Shown: positions 1 through 6,102 of the stretch, in pieces | Numbering within the stretch: the first letter of the stretch is position 1 | How the letters are laid out: every line of letters starts with the position of its first letter | DNA from: CAZOOA01 sp964581355 | GTDB taxonomy: Bacteria; Bacillota; Dethiobacteria; DTU022; UBA8154 | Length of the DNA stretch: 6,458 nt | NCBI GenBank assembly: GCA_964581355.1 | Contig: CAZOOA010000113.1 | Location: forward strand, 1-6,458 | Reading direction: 5' to 3' | Made by a program: the position numbers and the translations under genes | Notes under the pieces: generated by a model | The model's database searches: none | What the model saw: the letters and a program-made list of their open reading frames with translations, nothing else | Told to the model about the DNA's origin: nothing

Positions 1-1151
1 CCAATACTGCCGGCGATACCCCGGACAAATTCTGTCGCGATCAGATCCATGTTGATAATCTCCAGCCAGTCCATTTCATAGCCGGTCAGCAGCAAAAGCA
101 GGGGAATGGCTCCCCCCACATAGGCCAGCACCAGCGTATTGGACATGGTCCCCATGATGTCCCGGCCCACGTTGAGGGCCGAACGGGTCAGCTCCATGGT
201 GCTGATGCGCGGGTTGGCCTCCCGCACTTCTGCAGCAGCAGAGGCAACAGACATCCCCACGTCGGTAACGGCACCCAGGGAGCCTACAATGATCCCGGCA
301 AAAAGCAAGCCCCGGATGTTGATTTCCTGTTCCATGAAGTAAATCATTTGGGCTTCCTCGGTACTGAAGCCCGTCAGGTGGGAAATTTCACCAACCCACA
401 AGGCCAGAATGCCGGCCAGAGTCACCCCGCAAACCGTCCCCACAATGGCTGCAAAAGATTTGGCATTAACTCCACCGATCACCACCAGGGTAAAAATGAT
501 GATCCCGATAGCTGAAAGGGTGACCAGGGGAATGGGTTCATAGCCCCTGAGCAGCAGGGGAAGAATCACTTTGATGATCACCAGGCCGGTAAAACCCAGG
601 GTGATTATCGTTTTAACACCCTGGAGACGGCCCACCAGCAGCAGGAGGAGCAAAAAAACCACCAGCAAAAAATACAACCCTCGCTCCCGGGCAACGTCAT
701 GCAGGTATGCTTCCTGGATGGCACCTTCTGCCTCGTTAACTGCCAGGATGATCCGCATTCCTTCTTCCAGGTAAATATTGAGATAAAAATCGTCCTCAAT
801 ATATGTGCTATCAATGGAAACCCTTTCCCCACTGTGAGGCCCGCTGGTAATCTCTACCTCTGCCTGCTGTTCCAGGGTGGCATAAGGATCTGCAGCTTCA
901 TAGTCTGAAACCGAAATAACTTTGCCGCGGTAAAATTCCAGCCGATCATAATCATAACTGCCATCGTAATCATAATCCGGGTCAGGTATTTCTCCCGGGG
1001 CAGGCATTTCTTCGTTGTATTCAAACTCCATATCCAGCTCCAAGTCCGGGGTTAAATCATCAGTCTGCGCTTCAAGAGAAGCAACAGGGACCATAGAAAG
1101 GAGCAGTCCCAGGATCCAGGAAATGATCATGATTTTGTGCCAGCGTAACAT
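1..1151 (-). CDS. YibE/F family membrane protein, C-terminus cut by window edge
   Basis: The frame is open from the ATG at 1151 to the window edge (383 complete codons), so the C-terminus is missing. Residues 1-29 look like a signal peptide (MLRWHK, then a hydrophobic core ending near VASLEAQ). Residues 30-70 form a very acidic linker with an Asp/Tyr-rich run (57-69). A soluble beta-rich stretch (about 71-155) precedes hydrophobic segments near 158-173, 181-202, 208-227, 232-253, 281-298 and 338-356. The segment GSLGAVTDVGMSVAS (290-304) matches the conserved YibE/F core, as does the following region with LNVGRDIMGTMSNTL. The family consists of multi-pass membrane proteins of unsettled function; a transport role is only a guess. 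The start is supported by GGGAGG about 10 bases upstream, inside the end of the preceding gene. Only one base separates that gene's TAA from this ATG, so translational coupling is likely. Family assignment is confident; function is not. Confidence 0.9.
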   Translation of the reverse strand, partial: MLRWHKIMIISWILGLLLSMVPVASLEAQTDDLTPDLELDMEFEYNEEMPAPGEIPDPDYDYDGSYDYDRLEFYRGKVISVSDYEAADPYATLEQQAEVEITSGPHSGERVSIDSTYIEDDFYLNIYLEEGMRIILAVNEAEGAIQEAYLHDVARERGLYFLLVVFLLLLLLVGRLQGVKTIITLGFTGLVIIKVILPLLLRGYEPIPLVTLSAIGIIIFTLVVIGGVNAKSFAAIVGTVCGVTLAGILALWVGEISHLTGFSTEEAQMIYFMEQEINIRGLLFAGIIVGSLGAVTDVGMSVASAAAEVREANPRISTMELTRSALNVGRDIMGTMSNTLVLAYVGGAIPLLLLLTGYEMDWLEIINMDLIATEFVRGIAGSI

Positions 1152-1152
1152 T

Positions 1153-2115
1153 TTATCCTGCCCTCCCTTTCCCGGAATCAGTTATTTCCACCAGCGATTC
1201 GGGGTAAGGCATAAAATAGGTCTGCCGGACCAGGTAAGGTTCTTCAAAACGGACTACCCAGGAATATAGAACATGGAGCGGAACGCTTAAAGGCACTTTT
1301 CCCTTCCTGTATTTCTCCAGCAAATCCAGCAGGTAGTGTTTTTCTTGATGATCCAACCTCTTGGAAAAATAACCCAAAATATGCATCATGACATTAATAT
1401 TGGGCTTATATGAGGGTGGTGCAGCGAACATCAGGTCCAGCACATGTTCATACGCTCCCATTACTTTACTTGCCGGTTGTTTTTCAGGGTTGGCGACAAT
1501 ACGCCCCAGGCGGCGTAGTAAATCCTGGTTATAGGCCATAAAAAGCAGTTTGTTCTCCGTATGGAAAGCGACCAATTCCTTCATTCGTCCCGTTTTTTTC
1601 CTTTCCCGGAATGCTGTCAAGGTATAGAGCCGGGTCAAAAAATGTTCCCGTAAGCGGTAATTCTTTAAGCGTCCTTCGTCTTCCAGGGCAGCCTTGGGAA
1701 AACGTTCCCGGGCCGCCTGCCCAAACAAACCGCTCCCTTTACCCAACACATTGCCCCGCGGGCCATAGATTTTAACATCGGTCAATCCGCACGAGGGTGA
1801 CCTGTTTTTTAACAGAAATCCATCGACGTGATCCAGGGTGTCAAAAAAAGAAGCGGAGAAAGCCTGCATTTGTTCTGTTAGATCAAGCTCCGTCTTCGAC
1901 TGGACCAGGCGGGGAACTGTTTCCCTTTCCACAATCCTGACCGGCTCCCTGGGCACACCCAGCCCAATTTCCATTTCCGGGCAAGTGTTAACATAGTCTA
2001 CATGCTCTGTTAGTTTCTCTACGAAGTCATCGGCAATAATCTGGCCGTTATAGCGGCAGTGGTCGAAACCCAAACACTTGCTAACCACAACCACAGGCCT
2101 GCAATATTCTTTCAT
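1153..2115 (-). CDS. DUF523 and DUF1722 two-domain protein (TudS-like / YbgA-like)
   Basis: This 320-residue protein has two domains. The N-terminal half (about 7-150) is DUF523: SKCLG (Cys14), HCRYNG (Cys20), NTCPE (Cys45), GLGVPREPVR and LLKNRSPSCG (Cys109). DUF523 includes TudS, a thiouracil desulfurase with a [4Fe-4S] cluster held by three conserved cysteines; Cys14, Cys45 and Cys109 are the natural candidates here. The C-terminal half (about 190-310) is DUF1722, as in E. coli YbgA: FHTENKLLFMAYNQ, MHILGYFSKRL, PLSVPLHVL and a final YLVRQTYFMPYPESLVEI. This fused order is a known architecture. The activity of the whole protein is not established; sulfur removal from a thiolated base is inferred from DUF523 only. 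An upstream GTG at 2127 would add four residues but overlaps the ribosome site, so the ATG at 2115 is preferred. It is probably cytosolic. Its stop is one base before the YibE/F start. No motif needed for DUF523 appears lost. Confidence 0.92.
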   Translation of the reverse strand: MKEYCRPVVVVSKCLGFDHCRYNGQIIADDFVEKLTEHVDYVNTCPEMEIGLGVPREPVRIVERETVPRLVQSKTELDLTEQMQAFSASFFDTLDHVDGFLLKNRSPSCGLTDVKIYGPRGNVLGKGSGLFGQAARERFPKAALEDEGRLKNYRLREHFLTRLYTLTAFRERKKTGRMKELVAFHTENKLLFMAYNQDLLRRLGRIVANPEKQPASKVMGAYEHVLDLMFAAPPSYKPNINVMMHILGYFSKRLDHQEKHYLLDLLEKYRKGKVPLSVPLHVLYSWVVRFEEPYLVRQTYFMPYPESLVEITDSGKGRAG

Positions 2116-2124
2116 CAATTGCTG

Positions 2125-2131
2125 CACCTCC
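2125..2131 (-). promoter_or_regulatory. Ribosome binding site that decides the DUF523-DUF1722 start
   Basis: Read on the minus strand, GGAGGTG lies 9 bases before the ATG at 2115. The in-frame GTG at 2127 is the last three bases of this same motif, so it cannot be served by it. This supports the ATG and a 320-residue product over the 324-residue reading. Confidence 0.75.
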
Positions 2132-2135
2132 GGGG

Positions 2136-2164
2136 TTTATACCCAAATTGATTCATTGTCCCAA
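2136..2164 (-). promoter_or_regulatory. Possible sigma-70-type promoter for the DUF523/YibE-F pair
   Basis: Minus strand: TTGGGA (2164-2159) and TATAAA (2141-2136) are separated by exactly 17 bases, matching 4 of 6 and 5 of 6 consensus positions. It lies in the only substantial spacer (108 bases) inside the five-gene cluster. Against it, a start point about 7 bases downstream would fall within the GGAGG ribosome site and leave almost no leader. It may be a chance match, in which case the pair is read from the exporter transcript. Confidence 0.28.
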
Positions 2165-2223
2165 GGCTCTAAGCCCCCAAACTATCCTGTCCGAACATCT
2201 TCCATCATTATTGCTGTAAATGA

Positions 2224-3024
2224 TCATTCTTCCGCTGTCCCTTTCGTGTCGGCATGCTGGCACTCCTGTGCCATCTCCTGGATACGGAAACACTGGGCAG
2301 GTCCCAGGTCTTTCCATCTTTCCTCCATTTCCAGGCCCTCGGTCATATAGTCCCGGTCAATACGCCCGTCAACCAGTTCAATCACCCGGTCGCACTCGGC
2401 GGCAATGTGGCGGTCATGAGTGACAACAATGAAAGTGGTTTTAAATTCTTCATTTACTTCCCGGAGCAGCCGGTTTACCGCGATAGTGGTCTCGCTGTCC
2501 AGGCTGCCCGTGGGTTCGTCTGCCAGGATGATCTGGGGGCGGTTTACCAGCGCCCGGGCAATGGCAATACGCTGCTGCTGGCCCCCTGACAAATCGGTGG
2601 ATTTGTTATACATACGATCTGCAACACCAACCCGGTCAAGTAAATCCTTAGCCAACTCCACGGTTTCAGCCGGGGGCTTTCCATGAGCCAGCCAGTAGGG
2701 AATGAGAACATTTTCCAGGGCGTTAAACTCCGGTAACAGGTGATGAAACTGGAAAATAAACCCCAGTTTTTCGTTACGAAACCGGGCCAGCTGGTCATCA
2801 TTGAAAGTGGTCAAATCTTTTTCATCCACCAATACAGTACCATCTGTAGGACGGTCCAGGGTGCTGATGATATTCAGCAGGGTGCTTTTGCCTGAACCGG
2901 ACTGGCCAATGATGGCAGAATACTCCCCGGCCTGAAAAGAGAGGTCAATTCCTTTCAGGACAATTGTCTTTACTGCCGTCCCATACACCTTGGTTATATT
3001 TTTCAATTCAATCTGGCTAGCCAT
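2224..3024 (-). CDS. ABC exporter ATP-binding protein, MacB/LolD type
   Basis: This 266-residue protein is an ABC ATPase that powers the neighbouring permease from the cytosolic face. All nucleotide-binding motifs are present and intact: A-loop Tyr14, Walker A GQSGSGKST (40-48), Q-loop Gln92 in FIFQFHHLLP, signature LSGGQQQR (145-152), Walker B IILADEP (165-171) with Glu170, D-loop SLD (174-176) and H-loop His203 in VVTHD. The spacing and sequence are those of the MacB/LolD/FtsE group, which drives FtsX-like permeases. The fold ends near residue 225; about 40 further residues (YMTEGLEMEERW onward) form a hydrophilic, Glu-rich tail not needed for the fold. The start is set by GAGGTGATC just upstream, located inside the end of the permease gene. 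The two genes overlap by 8 bases (ATGGCTAG holds both this start and the permease stop), indicating translational coupling. The substrate is unknown. Confidence 0.95.
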   Translation of the reverse strand: MASQIELKNITKVYGTAVKTIVLKGIDLSFQAGEYSAIIGQSGSGKSTLLNIISTLDRPTDGTVLVDEKDLTTFNDDQLARFRNEKLGFIFQFHHLLPEFNALENVLIPYWLAHGKPPAETVELAKDLLDRVGVADRMYNKSTDLSGGQQQRIAIARALVNRPQIILADEPTGSLDSETTIAVNRLLREVNEEFKTTFIVVTHDRHIAAECDRVIELVDGRIDRDYMTEGLEMEERWKDLGPAQCFRIQEMAQECQHADTKGTAEE

Positions 3025-4240
3025 TTTTGATCACCTCAATTGTATTAAGCCGGGCTGCCCTGCGAGCCGGCGCCGCCGCCGCTGCCATTCCCGCCAGGGT
3101 GGCCAAGCCGATGGCAAAAAAGAAAATGGCCGGGCCAAGGGTAATGGGGAAAAGCGGATCCCCTGTCTCCGTACGGACAAAAAAGAAAAACGCCCAGACC
3201 AGAAAAGCTCCCAGAGCGGAACCCAAAAGTGAGCCCAAAAACCCAAGCAAGGCCCCCTGGATTAAAAAAATGCGGCTGACACCGGAAGTTGTAATCCCCA
3301 GGGCCTTTAAAATGCCAATCTGGCGGGACTTTTGAATAACCGACACAGCCAGCACACTGGAAATGCCCATGGTAACGGCCAGCAGAACAAAGGCCTGGAT
3401 TACATAGGAAGAAGCACTTTGACTGCTTAAGGCACTGAGCAGATCAGCGTTTTCCTCCTGCCAGCTGGTCCACTGCAAATCAGAAAAACTCTGATCCAAT
3501 AAGCGGGCAGCACCATCGGCAGCAAAAACATCCTGGACCTGCAGTTCGATGCCGTTAATCCCTCCTTCCAACCCATAAAGCGTCTGGGCACCGGAGAGGG
3601 AAAGCAGTACCCAGCTTTCGTTGATGGCCTGGGTTCCCAGCTCAAAAATGCCGGCAACGGTAAATGTCCCGTCCACTCCCTCGGGGGTGGACAGACGGAT
3701 GATATTGCCCGGGTCAACCCGCAGTTCTTCAGCCAGGTCCTTGCCCAGCAAAGCCCGGTTCCCGGCCGCAGTAAACTCGCCCCTGATGATCCGTTCCTGG
3801 AGATTATAGATGGCATCAGCACTTTCCAGGGGGAAACCGCGGACTACCACCGGAAGCGAAGTATCCCCCAGGGTAATGAACCCTGAACCATTCACCACAG
3901 GAGATACGGCTGTAAAACGGTCCATTTTTTCCAGCTGCTCCACCACAGGAACCCAGTTGCGCAGGGGACGGTCCTCTTCCCTGCTAACTGTCTCACGGGT
4001 GAAGACTTTTGTCACCCGGTCAAGATCTGCCAGCATCCCAGGCGGTTCTTTGTCCACAGAATTTCCCACAATGTGCGGCGAAGTTCCTACCGTGCTGTTC
4101 AGCAGGTCAGCCTGGAGCCCCCCGATCAGGGCGTTTAAAAAAATCAAAACAGCAATCCCGATGGCAATTCCAACCATAATCAGCAGCGTCTGCATACGCC
4201 CTTCTTTCAAAAAGCGAAGGGCAACCTGAATTTCGAACAT
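3017..4240 (-). CDS. ABC exporter permease, MacB/LolC/FtsX family
   Basis: This 407-residue membrane protein has the four-helix FtsX-type layout. Helix 1 is at about 17-39, followed by a large extracytoplasmic domain (about 42-275, MacB periplasmic core type). Helices 2-4 are near 279-300, 329-354 and 370-391. The cytosolic segment RQIGILKALG (306-315), then SRIFLIQG, is the conserved coupling region of this family that contacts the ATPase. The C-terminal APARRAARLNTIEVIKNG is the usual ending. Unlike E. coli MacB, the ATPase is a separate gene, as is common in Gram-positives. It would form a dimer with the 3024-2224 ATPase and work with the 5323-4251 adaptor in a mechanotransmission exporter. 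The start ATG at 4240 has a GTGAGGGG ribosome site 8 bases upstream, which overlaps the adaptor's stop codon; the gap to that gene is 10 bases. The substrate (drug, peptide or lipid) is not evident. Confidence 0.94.
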   Translation of the reverse strand: MFEIQVALRFLKEGRMQTLLIMVGIAIGIAVLIFLNALIGGLQADLLNSTVGTSPHIVGNSVDKEPPGMLADLDRVTKVFTRETVSREEDRPLRNWVPVVEQLEKMDRFTAVSPVVNGSGFITLGDTSLPVVVRGFPLESADAIYNLQERIIRGEFTAAGNRALLGKDLAEELRVDPGNIIRLSTPEGVDGTFTVAGIFELGTQAINESWVLLSLSGAQTLYGLEGGINGIELQVQDVFAADGAARLLDQSFSDLQWTSWQEENADLLSALSSQSASSYVIQAFVLLAVTMGISSVLAVSVIQKSRQIGILKALGITTSGVSRIFLIQGALLGFLGSLLGSALGAFLVWAFFFFVRTETGDPLFPITLGPAIFFFAIGLATLAGMAAAAAPARRAARLNTIEVIKNG

Positions 4241-4250
4241 ATTTTACCCC

Positions 4251-5323
4251 TCACTTCTCTTCCGCAGTCAGCCGCACCCGCTGCCCCTGGTTTAAATCGG
4301 GATTAGTCAGAATGAGATCGCCTGGCTCCAGCCCATCCCGGACTGCCAGGTAACCATTTCCCAAACTTTCCACCTCAATTTCCCGGGTATAGACCCTGCC
4401 ATCCCTGTAAGCATATACAAACCGTTCACCATCGGTGCCATATACATAGCGCTGCTCCAGGATCATAGATTCTTCCCGGAAATCGATAATGATTTCAGCA
4501 AAAACAGCCAGGTCAGGGACCAGTTCGGGTACAAGCCGGTCCAGTTCCAGTCGAACGTTAAATGTCCCCCGGGCTGCATCAATTCCCGGTGAAACATGGG
4601 AGACCGAGGCAGAAAAGTGTTGGTCCGGGTAAGCAGTTGTAGTTACAACTGCTTCCTGTCCCGGGACAATTCGCCCGGTTAAATCTTCCTCCACCTGGAC
4701 TTCAACATATGTAACCTCTGCTTCAGGGATCAGGGTTAACACTTCCTGGCCGGACTGTAATGATTCACCGGGACTGGCTACTACCCGGGTTATGCTTCCA
4801 TCCAGCGGACTTTTCAGGTAGGTTTGTTCATAAGCCAGCTCAGCTTCTTCTAACCAGGTTTGAGCCTGCAGCTTTTCCAGTTCAGCCAGATCCAGTGAAT
4901 CGCCCCGCAGATCATCTACAAGACCCTGGGCTACCGCCACATTGGACTGAGCCACTTCCAGGCTGCTTTNNNNNNNNNNNNNNNNNNNNNNNNNNNNNNN
5001 NNNNNNNNNNNNNNNNNNNNNNNNNNNNNNNNNNNNNNNNNNNNNNNNNNNNNNNNNNNNNNNNNNNNNGCCAAAATTTGGCCTTGTTCAACCGCTTCCC
5101 CCTCATCAACCCTTAACTCGGCCATGACACCTGAACCCATAAAAGACAACTGGATTACATGCTTTCCAGTTACCTTGCCCGTAGCCAGCACAGTTTCCCT
5201 GGACTCTGTTTTTTCTGCTTCTACATAGCCTGAAGAAGCAGCGGAAAACATGGACCAGAGGGCAAGTCCGGCACCCATTATAACAACGGCCACCACAGCA
5301 AAAATAATCTTGCGCTTCATCAT
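4251..5323 (-). CDS. HlyD/MacA-type membrane fusion (adaptor) protein, interrupted by assembly gap
   Basis: The adaptor subunit links the exporter permease to the cell exterior. The left-of-gap part (about 85 residues) has an N-terminal membrane anchor (MMKRK then a hydrophobic segment to about residue 26), a short strand region, and the first lipoyl-like half: FMGSGVMAELRVDEGEAVEQGQIL. The right-of-gap part (about 238 residues) begins in an Ala/Gln/Leu-rich helical hairpin (AQSNVAVAQGLVDDL to AELAYEQ), then the second lipoyl half (YLKSPLDGSITRVVASPGESLQSGQEV), a beta-barrel (VTYVEVQVEEDLTGRIVPGQEAV split over two strands) and a membrane-proximal domain ending LTAEEK. The two parts are in different frames across the 100 N; a true gap length of 2 modulo 3 would restore one gene. 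The missing piece is the first arm of the hairpin. Start ATG-ATG at 5323/5320 lacks a normal adjacent ribosome site. The stop lies 10 bases before the permease. A real frameshift cannot be excluded. Confidence 0.88.
4970..5069. other. Assembly gap of 100 N
   Basis: Exactly 100 consecutive N, the conventional placeholder for a gap of unknown size. It falls in the helical-hairpin part of the adaptor gene, and the flanking coding frames do not match at length 100, so the true size must differ. Confidence 0.98.
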
Positions 5324-5324
5324 T

Positions 5325-5373
5325 GGACAGCGTTTCTGCGCTAAAAAAGCAAACGTAAAAAGCGCTGTTGTCC
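5325..5373 (-). promoter_or_regulatory. Leader stem-loop ending one base before the adaptor start codon
   Basis: On the minus strand CAGCG (5367-5363) pairs with CGCTG (5332-5328), and GGA (5373-5371) pairs with TCC (5327-5325) around a 3-base bulge. A competing stem pairs GCGCT (5365-5361) with AGCGC (5342-5338), and the two cannot form together. A purine-rich tract GGGGAGAAGGGGG (5390-5378) stands just 5' of the structure, while no ribosome site is seen next to the ATG. Folding would bring that tract to within about 5-7 unpaired bases of the start. Function is inferred. Confidence 0.4.
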
Positions 5374-5406
5374 TGAACCCCCTTCTCCCCAGCAGTAAAT
5401 TTATTA

Positions 5407-5436
5407 TTAATTACTATTCATAATTCTTTGTTGCAT
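5407..5436 (-). CDS. Possible 9-residue leader peptide upstream of exporter genes
   Basis: ATG at 5436 opens a 9-codon frame, MQQRIMNSN, ending at TAA (5409-5407), 83 bases before the adaptor start. AGGAG (5447-5443) lies 6 bases before the ATG, a better ribosome site than the adaptor itself has. Short translated leaders often control efflux genes through ribosome stalling, but this peptide shows no known stalling motif. The same frame is open upstream to 5679, although without a supported start. It may be a chance match in AT-rich DNA. Confidence 0.27.
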   Translation of the reverse strand: MQQRIMNSN

Positions 5437-5438
5437 TG

Positions 5439-5455
5439 TATTCTCCTGCAGAATA
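5439..5455. repeat. 17-base palindrome in exporter leader, possible operator
   Basis: TATTCT (5439-5444) and AGAATA (5450-5455) are perfect inverted repeats around a 5-base centre. On the minus strand it overlaps both a TATATT box (5457-5452, 5 of 6 to a -10 consensus, but with no convincing -35) and the ribosome site of the 9-codon frame. It could be a repressor site or a small RNA hairpin hiding that ribosome site. No regulator gene is in the window. Confidence 0.35.
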
Positions 5456-5530
5456 TAAAAAAAAAGAAAGGAGAAAAATGCCATTATTTTGACATGTTGA
5501 ACCGCAAGATTGCCTGTCCTCCTCTTTACT

Positions 5531-5563
5531 TGAAAAAAACTTCCAGAGATAGCAAGTTTTTCA
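5531..5563. repeat. AT-rich imperfect inverted repeat
   Basis: TGAAAAAAACTT (5531-5542) and AAGTTTTTCA (5554-5563) pair except for two extra A, with an 11-base centre. It stands between the scaffold-gene terminator and the exporter leader palindrome. It could be an operator or a weak backup terminator; the stem has too few G-C pairs to call either. The rest of 5456-5600 shows nothing clear. Confidence 0.3.
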
Positions 5564-5600
5564 GGCAGAAAAAACCAGTGCCTGTCCACTAGATTACAGC

Positions 5601-5627
5601 AAAAAAACCCGGACAACATTATCCGGG
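5601..5627 (-). terminator. Rho-independent terminator after the Fe-S scaffold gene
   Basis: On the minus strand CCCGGA (5627-5622), an 8-base loop, TCCGGG (5613-5608) and then seven T (5607-5601). It begins 5 bases after the TAG stop of the scaffold gene. This separates that unit from the exporter genes, which therefore need their own promoter. Confidence 0.9.
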
Positions 5628-5632
5628 ACATT

Positions 5633-6001
5633 TTAGGACTGCCTATTATAAAAATCGAGGATAGCCTGGTGTAACGCACCCGTTCCCAGGTTGGAACAAT
5701 GCCGCTTGTTGCGGGGCAAACCGCCTAAGGCACGGGTTACATCGAGGTCACGTATTTTAACCGCCTCAACAATAGTTTTTCCCTTAGCCATCTCCGTTAA
5801 AACGCTGCTGGTGGCAATAGCGGCAGGACAACCTTGAATTTGAAATTTAATCTCGTTAAGGCAGCGGTTTTCCACCTTGATAAATATACTCAGGTAATCA
5901 CCACAGCGGGGGTCCCCGATAGTCCCTACGCCATCAGGATTATTTAAAACTCCCAGGTTGCGCGGGTTTGTGAAATGGTCCAGCACTTTTGCATTATACA
6001 T
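5633..6001 (-). CDS. IscU/NifU-type Fe-S cluster assembly scaffold protein
   Basis: This 122-residue protein covers a complete IscU/NifU N-terminal-type scaffold with no extra domains. It builds transient [2Fe-2S]/[4Fe-4S] clusters in the cytosol using sulfur from a cysteine desulfurase. The three ligand cysteines are present: Cys33 in GDPRCGD with the adjacent conserved Asp35, Cys58 in QGCPAAIATSS, and Cys102 in RHCSNLG. The N-terminal VLDHFTNPRNLG and central TEMAKGKTIVEAV are typical. A fourth Cys47 is not part of the usual set. Where classic IscU has the LPPVK chaperone-binding motif, this protein has LPRNK (95-99), so HscA-type handling is doubtful. The start ATG at 6001 has AAGGTGAG upstream with 9 bases of spacing. 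No desulfurase gene is visible, though one may lie beyond the right edge. It is followed by a strong terminator. Confidence 0.93.
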   Translation of the reverse strand: MYNAKVLDHFTNPRNLGVLNNPDGVGTIGDPRCGDYLSIFIKVENRCLNEIKFQIQGCPAAIATSSVLTEMAKGKTIVEAVKIRDLDVTRALGGLPRNKRHCSNLGTGALHQAILDFYNRQS

Positions 6002-6020
6002 CAGGCCTATCTCACCTTCA

Positions 6021-6038
6021 CAGGGTTTTTCATAGTAA
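6021..6038. repeat. Imperfect 18-base direct repeat, copy near scaffold gene
   Basis: Matches 6103-6120 at 16 of 18 positions, with a period of 82 bases. On the minus strand both copies contain TATGAAAAACC. This copy lies between the long hairpin and the ribosome site of the scaffold gene. It could delimit a small dispersed element. Confidence 0.6.
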
Positions 6039-6075
6039 CCACCGCCACGGCTCTATCGAGCCGCAACAAGTTACC
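6034..6075 (-). ncRNA. Long RNA hairpin in the leader of the Fe-S scaffold gene
   Basis: On the minus strand CGGCTC (6063-6058), loop GATA and GAGCCG (6053-6048) form a perfect 6-bp stem. It continues outward through six pairs (6064-6069 with 6047-6042), five of them G-U. After a 2-base bulge come GTAAC (6074-6070) with GTTAC (6039-6035) and a closing G-U. On the plus strand the G-U pairs become A-C mismatches, so the long form exists only in the scaffold-gene orientation. There is no T run, so it is not a simple terminator. It could be a leader control element, mRNA-stability hairpin or part of a dispersed repeat. I do not match it to a known riboswitch. Confidence 0.5.
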
Positions 6076-6102
6076 CAGTCGCCCGGACGACAGCGCCCAA
6101 GA

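Noticed and set aside
2165..2175. Small hairpin (GGCT, 3-base loop, AGCC) after the ATPase gene as a terminator
   Set aside because: The stem is only 4 bp and no T run follows on the minus strand.
3027..3335. Plus-strand Ala/Lys-rich frame opposite the permease C-terminus
   Set aside because: It is the antisense of well-conserved permease helices and has no family features of its own.
4760..5116. Frames running through the N block on either strand
   Set aside because: They are artefacts of translating N; the real reading is the interrupted adaptor gene.
5467..5492. Plus-strand AAAGGAG plus ATG giving MPLF then TGA, with possible selenocysteine readthrough
   Set aside because: Only four codons before TGA, about 20 codons after it with no family resemblance, and no SECIS-like hairpin was identified.
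5489..5494. Perfect TTGACA on the plus strand
   Set aside because: No -10 box at 16-18 bases and no plus-strand gene downstream for it to serve.
5407..5679. Minus-strand 90-codon frame covering the scaffold terminator and exporter leader
   Set aside because: It overlaps the end of the scaffold gene and the terminator hairpin, has runs of Phe from poly-T, no supported start and no family resemblance. Only its last 9 codons have a good ribosome site.
6048..6063. Perfect GC hairpin read as a terminator
   Set aside because: No T run follows in either direction, and it sits ahead of a gene on the same transcript.
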